The notes under the pieces are model-generated. The model did not search any database, was not told where the DNA came from, and saw only the letters and a list, made by a program, of their open reading frames with translations. Positions 44,511-54,848 of a DNA stretch of 64,000 nt are shown here, piece by piece (the stretch's first letter is position 1; the number at the start of each line of letters is the position of its first letter). The DNA is from Bagarius yarrelli (lineage: Eukaryota; Chordata; Actinopteri; Siluriformes; Sisoridae). The translations under genes were made by a program, and so were the position numbers. The stretch is taken from NCBI GenBank assembly GCA_005784505.1, contig VCAZ01000001.1:5068097-5132096 (forward strand), given 5' to 3'.

Positions 44511-45754
44511 AGCGAGCAAAATACATAATAGTAATTTCAATTAAATATAACAAATTAAATGAACACACTCAATTACTTAAGTCACATGAGTATAATGATG
44601 ACAAGATCCGAAATATGGTGAATGAAATTGCCAGTTGTAAATTTAAAAAAAAATCCTTTTATAATATGTCATTACATAGCAATTATGTGACACTAAAATA
44701 GCAGCACATTAATTATTATTAATATTATCAAATTAATATCAAATATTATTATTATATAATATTATTGTTACTATTATTATTAACATTATGAGTCATATAT
44801 CAATTAAAGGTGAAATGACTTGAAGTTTACTGCAAAATGTTGTCAAAAGCTAAAACATTTTGTAACATATTTTTCAGTGATAACATATTTTCCCGAAAGC
44901 CTTAATTGATGTTTAAATAATATATTTTTAATACATTTTAATTTAAAGTTTTAGAAAATGCTGTAAAAAAAACACACAAATAAACCCAAATGTGGTTTTG
45001 AAGTGTTGTGTGTTTGTTCTTCTCACAACATTAGTTTGAATCAGGTTGGTCACTGAAAGTTTTCTGTTTTTTACACTTTATTCTGTAAAATTGAGATTGT
45101 ATAAATTCCAGATCGGCAGTTTAATATAATTAAACACATACTACAAAAACAGCCGAGATCATATAAGTATTATTAATAAAATAAGTTAAATCATTTAAAT
45201 AGCAAAACACATCAGCTAAATTATTAAATTAGACCAAAATCGTAATACAAAAAATTAAAAACAGTACATTTTTAGCTCAATCCAAAAATAAAGGGCCTGA
45301 GGTTGCCCCTATTCTAACAAGTAAGTATGCACATGCACAAGGCTTTTACTAAAAAATTTCATAAGTGTCATGCATAGCTTGTAACATGACTCCCTATTGT
45401 TCTACTCGAGCCTAAAAGTGCTGCCTAGTGTCCACTGAACAATGTTTTACCACAGAGCCCAAGGACACATGTGTCTGTGCTCATCTTGCCTCTTCACCAC
45501 TTCTCTCTCACTCTCTCTCTCCCTCTCTCTCTCTGTATATATATCTTGTGAATATTTAAGAATATCTGCAGATTGATGGACAATATTTTAATGGTTAACA
45601 CAATATATTAAGCTTTTCTAACCATCACAGGATCCGAGGAATTTAAAAAAAAAAGAGTTTTGGTTTCTCGATAAAAAATTGTGCATTTAAAGAGTTTTTG
45701 TGTTTAATTAACAGAGCACAAATCCACTGAGCGCTGTACTTAAGCATATATAGT

Positions 45755-46044
45755 TTTAACGTTTCTCCAGGACCCCATGGTGCTACAGAAAAACAACACA
45801 AAATGACACAACAATAACAACAATAACAACAAAGAGCCACTTAACAGAACAACACAGAGCTAAAGACTAAAAGTAAATTGTCTTAGCAACATAAAGTGCA
45901 TGTGTGCAACCTGGTGCAAACAGTGCAAGACAGACAGTGCAATAAACAGTACAAACATTAAACCAGAGTACAAAACAGGATGCTGAACGAGACAGTAAAT
46001 TAAACAGCGCCGACCGGATTATAAAAATGTGCAAACATAAATGT

Positions 46045-46083
<39 letters not shown>

Positions 46084-46275
46084 GGTTAATGTGCAAACCG
46101 CATTTAAAGTGACCGTGCTTAACAATATATTTTTGTGGTTACATCGAATTGTATTAAGTATGTGTGTGTGTGTGTGTGTGTGTGGTGTGAGTCGGGTTGT
46201 GAGGGCCCAAATGCTACGGTACCTTTTTCCGGATGGCAGGAGTGTAAAGAGTGTGTGATGGGTGTGTGGGGTTAT
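45755..46275 (+). repeat. Interspersed repeat family 3, copy 2 with poly(A) and (GT)n
   Basis: GGACCCCATGGTGCTACAG and an AAAGAGCCACTTAACAGAA segment (shared with copy 1) are followed by CATGTGTGCAACCTGGTGC, GCTGAACGAGACAGTAAAT and CAGCGCCGACCGGATTATAA. Then come a 32-nt A run (46047-46078), a (GT)n tract (46159-46184) and GGTACCTTTTTCCGGATGGC. The 201-codon minus-strand open frame over this region is a read-through of the repeat. Confidence 0.7.
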
Positions 46276-47279
46276 TCTGTCCTGATTAAAACAACAAGGC
46301 CAACCAGAAGGAAATACAAAAGCTGAATTTACATTGAATGCTGAGAAATGAAACAGGTTGGAAATCAAAAGCAAAAGAAGCAACCAGTGGTTAAACTTTT
46401 TCCATCGGTTGCCACCCTTAGACTTTACTTCAAGCTGAACGTCCTCACAGCTACCAGATGCCACGATCAGCCACATCGGCACTGACGCACAAAAAGCAGA
46501 CTGCCTCCAGTCCAACGGCAGCTGTGCAAACAAGAAAAATACAAAAATGTGAGCTATGCAAGTCACCCTGGACAAGGTCCCAGCTAGAAGGGGGAAAAGT
46601 ATCAATAAGCAAAACCCATAACAATATGGATAAGTGTAATAAAAAAAAGCACTGCAATTATGCTAATGATGTTGGTTGGGTGCGATTAGAGGCCATGGGA
46701 AAAACGGTGACATCCATGTGGACCCACAGGGAGGTCATGTTCCTTACATAGACACAAACACAAGCTCACTTAGACTTCAGATTATAGGCCACTCCCCCTA
46801 AGACACACGCATAGAGAGAGAGAGAGAGAAAATCCATTTAAGTAACTACAGTACCCCACTTGACATTGTCATCACGAAGATAGAACAGTGTAGCTAAAAA
46901 TGTTTCTAGGAAAACTGCTTTGTTTCATGTCTTTCCAGTTTACTTATTAAGGTTTAATTATAAAATCTAGGTAAACTTGATCTTCAGACGAACTCCACCG
47001 ATCGCAACAAATACCTGCATTCTTCAAATCTAGCTCACAAAGCTACAATCAGGCAAACTATCTCTCAATCAGACAGGATTATATTCTGCAATTTACACCC
47101 TATTGTAAAAAGAATAGCACGAACAGCAGTAAAAACATGATCAGCATTCCTGACACTATCATTGCAAATAACACACACATCTACTGAACAACAGTGTTTG
47201 GTCACAGTGTTGACAAGTCTGTGGACTTTCCATGACACCAAAGTCTAAGCAGTGGTCTCATTTCTGAATGCTGGTTTTG

Positions 47280-47282
<3 letters not shown>

Positions 47283-47335
<53 letters not shown>
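47283..47335. repeat. (CA)n then (TA)n microsatellite
   Basis: About 21 CA units followed by a short TA run. Confidence 0.95.
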
Positions 47336-48230
47336 TATAGTACCCATCTTGGCTGTGTATTATATTTCTATAACTTGGACAATTTGAGAATGCTTAAGAC
47401 CTGGAAGAGTTTTATTTTTTTAGCTTGGCAAAGATTCAACAAGTGGCAAAGGAATGGACAAAAAAGAAAAAAAAACCTGGATTATTTCCAACAAAAATAT
47501 TTATCAGAAACGCTTCAATTCAGACCTTTTAGTGTCCTTTTAGTGTAGACTGCTGTAGCATTTATGGCATTTAAAGTGAAATGGTTTCAGGCTAAATGTT
47601 TTCTTCACATCTTTCACCTTAGTGCTAAAGAAGTGATCGAGGGATTATATTACCTTTAAGAGATTAACTGTATCGAGACAGACAAAATCCCTTGAAGAGG
47701 TTTTTTCTAATCTTTTCCGACTTAATGACAATGAACAAAATCACAAACAGGGTATCTTCAGGCTAAATTTTTTTTTTACTATACAAACAACAATGAAGGG
47801 CAAGCTCAAATACTTTTGTTAAACAAAATATAAAAGCTTGGAATTTTCTCCTTCTTTACACTGTTAGAAAAGGTGCTGCCACTGATTCTTCATTAGTTTT
47901 TATTGTTACAGAAATCCATGGGCAGGCGGTGACTTGGTCTTTAGTGGGGACTTACCCGACTGATACACCTCTTAATACCACCACTGTTACATCGCAATTA
48001 CAAAAACGCAATATAACACAGCGTGGCATTACAGAGAGAGACAATTCACGTATTGAGAATAAAAAATATTTTTATTAAAGCAATAAATCCTGTTAGGACT
48101 CCAAACCTCTACAATACAACCACAACTGTACCACATACACCATCCGTAACAGTTCAGAATCAATATTTATCTTAATATTAATATAACATCACAAAAACGT
48201 AAAAAATTAATAAAATACAAGGCTGCAATC

Positions 48231-48660
48231 CAGTGTTTCCGTTCGGCGGCACCGGTCTGGAAGTGGTGAACAAACTCTTTTCCATGCTGGGACAAGCTAC
48301 TTATCTTTGGGGTTATTACTTACTTTTAGATATGTTCGAGACCAAGTTAATTTTTCTAAAAACTGAAAAAAGTTTAGTTTTAGTTTTGCTAGTCTGTGCT
48401 AGGCTTTACTCTGATCAACAAATGAGACGGAAAAATGCTGATGTCATTGTGCGCCAGCTAGCGGGCTTCGGGAGGCAGGTTTAAAAATCTGATTAGTTAA
48501 TGAAACAGTCTTTAATAATATTAACCAATAGCAATAGCAATCTGCCACAACTAATATAGTTATATGACAGATTATATGGGCAGCACTACTACTTCTGAAG
48601 GCATTGGGCAGATTAGATTAACATGGCAGCACATAGAAACTAAAATCTGATTGGACAAAC
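48231..48660 (+). mobile_element. Possible hAT-like element end
   Basis: CAGTGTTTCCGTTCGG resembles the CAGTGTTTCC terminus of many hAT elements and starts a GC-richer segment (GGCGGCACCGGTCTGGAAGT). Two AAATCTGATT blocks (48485 and 48641) repeat inside. No matching opposite terminus was found, so the assignment is weak. An 83-codon open frame in it is unrecognised. Confidence 0.3.
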
Positions 48661-50270
48661 AATCTAATATCCACATACACGTACAGGAAGCAGTGCAGCA
48701 AGAGAAACGCTGCGAAATAAAGAGCATAAACTGTTAGGAATAAATAAATACAATTTAATAGAACTAATATAAGAATTTAGGTTGTAAATGAAGGTCAGCT
48801 TCTGATATTGTTTAGGCCAGAAGGGAAGGACTTGCTGGCCCTGACTGCACACCACTGCAGAAATGACAGATAATCATTATCATCCTGATCATTTTTCAAA
48901 CCATGCAGCTCAGAGCAAAAATCTAGCACCTAAGACTATACTTAGCTGTGTTTTTTCTTTCAGTCAAAGTAAATACTTGGAACATGGCCAAACTGAACCC
49001 CTCTGATTTCCATCACCTGCACATTTCAGCTGTAGAAAGACAGAGATAAAGCTTTATGTGGTAAAGTACATCTAGGCCATTATTCTGCACCAACCACACT
49101 TCTCCAGGCATGCACAATAAGTCAGGAAACACCCGTCCTCCCTCAGAAGAAAGATAACTCAAGGTTTGATGCATGTACACTACCTACAACAAGTCAGCAG
49201 TGTCTGCGGTATACAGGTTTTGTGCACTTTTCGGCACAAGACAGATGTGCTCATGTGCATACTAGATGTGCTCATGTGCTTAGTGACAAAAATAAACCAT
49301 TCTTTAGGGCAAATTAGGTCAAATGAGTTTGCTGTTGTGTAGAAAGTTTTTTACCACAGAACCCCAAGAAGCTAAATAAAGATTTATCTTTGAAAAAAGG
49401 TTTGCACTTTAATCTGTTGCTGGATGAAAACAGCTTTGTTTCATTTACGGCATCTTAAAATTCTTTTTTTTTTTTTAAAGACAAATATATAGACAGTATA
49501 TAAACAAGCCATTCTCATTTTCTGTCATTATAAAGTTTGTTAATACACAGAACAAAAAAGGGTTTTGAAAAATTTTTGTAAAAATGCTGTTGTATTTTTT
49601 TTGGCAAGTGATTTTTACAGTAATTCACACTGGAACAGAACTATTCAGTATGTCTCTGAATAGTAAATAGTCCAACATGTGTCATGAAGCTGAAGAAGGA
49701 AAAAAAAAGGAACTGCAATTTGACCCAGATCTGAGAGATCATTTCCTGTTATGCCTAATCACAGTGTGAGACGTATGTAAAACAAGACACCAAAACTGTG
49801 TCCAAAAATGACTGTGGCTCTAGCAGATGACTGTCACAATGCCGTATAATGCATTACAATCACAAGTGTTCCTATTTGGCTGCATACAGAGACACAAGTG
49901 TGGTGTTATTTTGACTGTGTGTGTCAGCACGATGCGTTTGAAAACCATAGTGGTGTGAATTGTGGCCGTCATGCTTTCCTGTTTAAAGTCAGCCAGTGCT
50001 CCACGTACATACCAAATGACCTCAGGGGCTGTTGGAAAATGCTTAAAAATTGTGCAGGAGATAGACCTAGTATGATAATGATTAATTAATAGCTAATTAT
50101 AAAATATACATATTAGGAGTAGCACTAAAAAGAAGAAATAAGAGTGAGCTAAATATGATGTCAATAGTTTTACCAGAATATAACTAATCATAGAAGTGTG
50201 TGTGTGCAAAATAAAGTAGTCTAGTTGTAATACAAAATCAAGAAAACACAGACACAGTGGTACAGAGTGG
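48661..50270. other. Non-coding stretch
   Basis: Nothing recognised except the left copy of a 33-bp exact repeat at 49998-50030, described separately. Confidence 0.5.
49998..50030 (+). repeat. 33-bp exact direct repeat, left copy
   Basis: Starts GCTCCACGTACATACC and ends CTCAGGGGCT. It is identical to 51402-51434. In both places one frame reads STYIPNDLRG. The flanks differ apart from a CATAGTGGT block upstream of both (49950 and 51327). Confidence 0.8.
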
Positions 50271-50276
50271 AACAGG

Positions 50277-50282
50277 TTTATT
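50277..50282 (-). terminator. Poly(A) signal of the minus-strand VGTQT gene
   Basis: AATAAA on the minus strand lies 15 nt beyond the stop codon at 50298-50300, followed by a GTACCACTGTGTCTGTG G/T-rich element. Confidence 0.6.
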
Positions 50283-50297
50283 GGAAAGCCCAATACG

Positions 50298-50731
50298 TTA
50301 ATTAAGTGAAATAACATCACAGACTGGATGATGAATCGTCAGAAAAAAACAACGGTGATGGCATTGGGGAGATTGGTGGTGGAGGCGAACTCGTTTGACC
50401 AAAATGGAGGGCCCAGCACTGTTAGTGAAATCTGGAGGGATCACACTGTCAGTTTGGGTTCCTACATCACAGGTTCGAGGAGGAAAGACCACACGCACAG
50501 GTGGAGTTTCGTCAATGGATGAGACGATCCAGAAAAACACTGATTTCCCCAGTTAGACAGGCTAGCTGAGAACGCCACATTCGTCTGATGTATTCTCTAC
50601 GTTCAGTAGTTAAGCTGAATCATTAAGAAGAATAAACTAAATAGGTGATCTTTTAACTTAAGCACTAAAAATATATGCATATGTAACACTCACAAAAAAA
50701 AAAAGAGTAAGAAAAAATAGAACTTACGCAT
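50298..50731 (-). CDS. Small VGTQTD-motif protein, complement(join(50298..50539,50728..50731))
   Basis: Predicted two-exon gene of 81 residues; function unknown. ATG (50731-50729) is the fourth-last to second-last base of exon 1; one more base (C) precedes the donor GTAAGTT. The 188-bp intron ends in AAATCAG (50542-50540), and exon 2 opens TG TTT TTC TGG. The joined frame runs MLFFWIVSSIDETPP..., has FPPRTCDVGTQTD (residues 20-32) and ends in ...HHPVCDVISLN. AATAAA follows almost at once. GTQT is the core of known dynein light chain (LC8) binding motifs, but no such role is shown. A second acceptor, TTCTCAG (50566), aligns better with the paralogue's acceptor and gives a frame that stops before VGTQTD, so this copy may be decaying. 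The paralogue is at 52848. A retroelement-derived origin cannot be excluded. Confidence 0.45.
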
Positions 50732-50998
50732 TGTTGTGTAGAAAATATCACAGAAAGTCCACAGAGTGAAACAAGGCCTTGATTTGTGTGAGAGAGCAGA
50801 AGGTGAATAGGCTGATATAAGAACTGTTGTTTTTCTTTTTCAAACAAAGGGTCAGTATTCGGTTTTAATGGGGAATTATTTCAAGGATAAGATATCTTAC
50901 AAGGACATTCAGTTTTAATGGTAAATCATTTTTAATGAGGAGACTGCACCTTTCAAGGTCATTGTAACCCTGGAATAAGGGAAAAAAACAACCAAGGA

Positions 50999-51328
50999 TG
51001 TGATAAGGGGAAAAATAATTTACAGTTACACTCAGCAAAAGTTTGGAAATAATGGGGACTTGTTGGTTGATGAGGGGGGGCTGAAATTCGACAGGTATAA
51101 AAGGGCTGGATTGACAATAGATTTTTGCATTTGCCTTGGTATTGTACTCTGTTACAGAGGTCTTTACTTTGCTTGTGCCATTTATTGCTGAACAGATTGC
51201 CTTCTGTGGATCCTTTGAACGCTTGATGACTGCAATAAATCAGAGTTTTTTGCTCTTCTCACCTTGGACTCAAGAATCTTTATTTGTTTAAAAAGTTTAT
51301 TATTTTCTTTGACAGTTTGAGTTAAAAC
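50999..51328 (+). mobile_element. LTR-like promoter/poly(A) module
   Basis: A segment with TG...CA ends (TGTGATAAGGGG ... GTTAAAACA) contains, in LTR order, TATAAAAG (51096-51103) and AATAAA (51234-51239) followed by a T/G-rich stretch. Directly after comes TAG then TGGTAATTGGCTCAACACG, which could be a primer-binding site. I found no target-site duplication, no second copy and no coding region, so it may instead be a host TATA promoter with a first exon. Confidence 0.35.
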
Positions 51329-51439
51329 ATAGTGGTAATTGGCTCAACACGAGGCACCCCTGCGAATGTGTCTACTCAGAGACGGGCTCTGAGTTCCGAC
51401 AGCTCCACGTACATACCAAATGACCTCAGGGGCTCCACT
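51329..51439 (+). other. GC-rich exon-like block with right copy of the 33-bp repeat
   Basis: A 5' AACATAG (acceptor-like) and a 3' CCACTG/GTGAGG (donor-like, GT at 51440) bound a block of about 110 bp, much GC-richer than its flanks. One frame stays open throughout and reads GSTRGTPANVSTQRRALSS and then STYIPNDLRGST, rich in Ser/Thr. Bases 51402-51434 are identical to 49998-50030. It looks like a coding exon, but its gene is not visible. It could be spliced to the gene at 52848 from the TATA at 51096. Confidence 0.4.
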
Positions 51440-52265
51440 GGTGAGGAAACAAAATTCAGCCATTATTTCAAAAACATTCTTTCTGGTGTCTGCATTAGTG
51501 AAGTGAAATGTTGTGTGTAATGTTAATAGAAAATGAATGGCGTGCTCTCTGGGTTCCTTTCCAGCACATTAGCTTGCAGGAAGCAGCTCATTTTAGTCGG
51601 GCGTATGAAACTAGACCTCGTTTGCCATCCATTTCAAATATAAACTCATGTTGCGTTGATGCATAGCAATGTAATTATCCTATAATGTATAAAACAAACA
51701 TTTCTGTCCTCGGGTAAGATATTTTGTTGCACAACACTGCCTGCTGAGTCCAATTTTAGTTCAGGATAATTGAAATGTGAATGTCTATAAAAACCAGCTC
51801 ACTTTTCCAATCTTGACTGCTATGTTTGTTTAACCAATAACAATTCCTTAAATCATTTCATGCGTTCATTTAAAAAAAAAAAAAACGTTTGTTGTCTTGT
51901 TTAACAGACTATAAGAGGTTTGGGAATAAGGGTATTACAGCAGTATATTTCCTCATTAATGTAAATGTCATACATGTTAGAGGACATTTTAAAGAAGCCT
52001 TTATGGATGTGGAAGGGAATACCGGAGGACAGGCCCTTTATATGTTTACTCTTTTGACTCAATAGGCAATTATCTTGAAAGCCAGACAGAATTAGTCCAA
52101 GGCAGCCTGCTATTTTCAGGGCTGGGTGTTTTAAAGACTTAAATTCTGTTTAGGCATCACAGTGTGTGAACAAACAAAGTAGAAACTTACATTTGTTCAC
52201 TCATAAGGCAAAAAGAAAATCCACACTGCTGCCCATCAATTGAAGTAAGGCTGCTTTTCAACATA

Positions 52266-52268
52266 CTG

Positions 52269-52295
<27 letters not shown>
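52266..52295. repeat. (TA)n microsatellite
   Basis: Pure TA run. Confidence 0.9.
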
Positions 52296-52299
<4 letters not shown>

Positions 52300-52847
52300 C
52301 CCCTAAACTATCAGAAGTGTTATATATTGTAGTATTATTTTGATGATCATTGCTTTGGGGCTCTTGGAATTTAGGATAGTCAGTTCACAGTAAGTTAATG
52401 TGTTAAAAGCAGGGAAAATGGGGAAGCACAAGGATCTGAGCTAGTGGAGCATCTCGAAAATGTTCCCGTGTGAGGTGATCCCGGTACGTGCTGGTTTCTA
52501 CCTACAAAAAATAGGGTGCAAGGAAAACTGATGAACTACCTGTAGGGTCATGGGTAAGCAAACCTGACTAATGTGCATGTTGTTTGGTGTTGTTATCTAA
52601 TTACAGTTTACTTTTGTGCTGTTCATGAACACACCATTAAAGTATCCCATAGTGATGTAAGTTTTATTGTGATGTAACTCCGCATTGTGATGCAAGTCCA
52701 CCTCCCATTAATGACTCATATTTTTTTTTTTTCAATTCCCAGGCTTTCTTTAGGCTTTAGAATTTCCCCTCCTGATTCTTCACATTTGGCTTGCTTTTTG
52801 CTGTGGACATTTTGACACCTTGCACTCCAAACATTTATCTGCTGACA

Positions 52848-53463
52848 ATGTGTAAGTTTTATTTTGATCCTTTCTATTTTGAGTATTCTGTACTGAGCTA
52901 CCTTTAAAGTTTTATGTGTAGAGTTATATCAGTAATCACCTATTCAGTTTTTATTTAATGATTTAACTCAATTCTTCAACTTAGTTCTTATGTTAATGAT
53001 TTAGAAAAAATACACTAACTACTTTAATACTTAATTCTTTTACACTGCTAATTTGCTTCAGTAAATATCCACTCAACTATACACAGTGGTACATCATGCA
53101 CTTCCCACTGTGCTCTCTCTCTTTTTTTCTCGCTCTCTAGCTAAGATGACCTCTTCAAGACGCAAATATCTCCGGCGTCTTCAGCACCGTCAAATCTCAT
53201 CACTTATGGGGGAGCTCTACATGTTCCTTGAACGCACATGCAATCTCGATGCCCTGACCGAACCAATGTCTTTACCGCAGATTGTCCATCCTGCACCAAA
53301 GCGCTCAGTTGGCACCCAGACTGAGGCTCCCCCGTGTCTATCCGGCACAGCCCAGCACTCCTCCTCCAACATCAGTAGCTCCATATCAGTCTGGGAGGAC
53401 CTCATCTCAACTCTCCATTTACAACCCAATTCCACTTCCATCGTCGTCGTCCCCGATGTATAG
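52848..53463 (+). CDS. Small VGTQTE-motif protein, join(52848..52851,53141..53463)
   Basis: Predicted two-exon gene of 108 residues; function unknown. The ATG (52848-52850) plus one T ends exon 1 before donor GTAAGTTT. The 289-bp intron ends in a pyrimidine tract and CTCTCTAG (53140). The join ATG-T|CT-AAG-ATG gives MSKM. Residues about 5-36 are basic then helical (SSRRKYLRRLQHRQ, SSLMGELYMFLERTC); PAPKRSVGTQTEAPP holds the motif (V58-E63); a Ser/Thr-rich tail ends VVVPDV. ATTAAA (53543-53548) lies 80 nt past the stop. It is a paralogue of the minus-strand gene at 50298: same ATG-at-exon-end layout, similar [P]xxxxx-VGTQT[D/E] block, and a shared 5'-leader block (CTGTGGACATTTTG here, CTGTGGACTTTCTG there). 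A second in-frame Met at 53146 would serve if exon 1 is not used. I recognise no family. Confidence 0.5.
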
Positions 53464-53542
53464 CATCTCCAGAGAGCCTCCACCCAACAAGCCCTGAGAT
53501 GCCCGACATCATTATTCACACTGATTGAGCTGTGAATTACTC

Positions 53543-53548
53543 ATTAAA
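53543..53548 (+). terminator. Poly(A) signal of the plus-strand VGTQT gene
   Basis: ATTAAA followed about 20 nt later by CTTGTGTGTC, a G/T-rich downstream element. Confidence 0.6.
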
Positions 53549-53559
53549 AAGTATCATTT

Positions 53560-54665
53560 CAGTACACTTGTGTGTCAAGCGTGCTTCTATCCCACACATC
53601 TACCTCATTTCCTTAGCGTGTAAAGTATGAACCAAACCTTTTCCCATTCCCATTTAAGGTCCCACACCTTCACATTCCATATTTCTTTTCACCATCTTTA
53701 ATATGTTTTAACATTTTTTATATGTATATTTTACATATTTAAAATATAGTCTTTTTTTATTTGTCATTAACAAAAGTGACAAAATAGTAAAACTAGTGCT
53801 GGTTAGGTTATTTGCCGGTTAGATTTATTTGTTATTTGAAAGAATTTAGACAATATAAGTTCACAGTTTTATGATTATAACTCAGTGGCCACACATACTG
53901 CCTTCTTCTTACTTCCTATGGATTCATTTATTAAAGCAAGCAACCAGTACACTTTATTTTTTCGTAAGTGTGTTTGCACAGCTGCACGCAATGGGTGTTG
54001 ATAAATTTCATTCGGTTTTAATTGCTCTTCTTTTGCAAGCTCATACTCATTTTCATATAATAACATCTGTCATATGGAAGCCTTATAGAAGACACACCCG
54101 TATTTAAAAGGGTGATTTAATAGTTACATGTTTACTGTCTGTTTCCCCAATTTACTTCTGGAAAAACTGAAAAATTATTGCCATGTTTTGGAAAATTTGA
54201 TGCTGTGTTTTGAGCAGTATGACTGCATGTAAGACGTGTCATTATTCAGCTTATAATTGGTTGGGAATTAAAATAACTCTTAACAGTTTCTCATTGGTAT
54301 GTGATATCAGGGACGATCCTTATATAGTGTAGCTGGCAGAAAGAAAATGTTACTGATCAGCCATTAAACACTCCCAGATAAGAATTTTTAGGCTCAGAAA
54401 TTAAAAATCTATAAATAAGGCAGCAGACTTACATAAAATGTTGGCAAGTTATTTAAAAATCCATACAATAATTTAAATGGATTGATATCACTAGGACATG
54501 CATATTCTAGAATAGTTCTATAGTGCTATAACTTCTAGCAGAATAAACCCTTTAGCTATTTCATGACTATAATTCCAATTTTCATAGCCTATAAAAAGCC
54601 TCTACATTATATTTTATCATACTTTTTTTTAATTCTAGACTATTATAGACAGTTTCTTCAAAACT
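53560..54665. other. AT-rich non-coding stretch
   Basis: Nothing recognised. Confidence 0.6.
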
Positions 54666-54669
54666 AGTT

Positions 54670-54848
54670 AACGCACTGGGGAAAGTGGTAGCTCAGTGGT
54701 TCCTAAGTGCAATTCCCAAAATCAAGCTGCCACTGCTGGGCCTCTAAGCAAGGCCCTTAACCCTCAACTGCTCAGTATACAAAATTAGATCAATGTATGT
54801 TGTTTTGGATAAGAACGTCTGCGAATGCCAGAAATGCGCTGTTTATAT
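54670..54848 (-). mobile_element. Interspersed repeat, SINE-like family 1
   Basis: The + strand reads GGTAGCTCAGTGGTTCCTAA (tRNA-like start), CAAGCTGCCACTGCTGGGCC, AAGGCCCTTAACCCTCAACT, GCTCAGTATACAAAATTAG and GGATAAGAACGTCTGCGAAT, the full inverse of the copy at 18545. Confidence 0.8.

Noticed and set aside
46000..46605. 201-codon minus-strand frame, the longest in the window
   Set aside because: It crosses the poly(A)/(GT)n part of interspersed family 3 (poly-Phe, THTHTH) and has no conserved motif.
51000..53550. A complete endogenous retrovirus between the LTR-like module and the VGTQT gene
   Set aside because: No gag, pol or env-like frame, no second LTR, and no target duplication.
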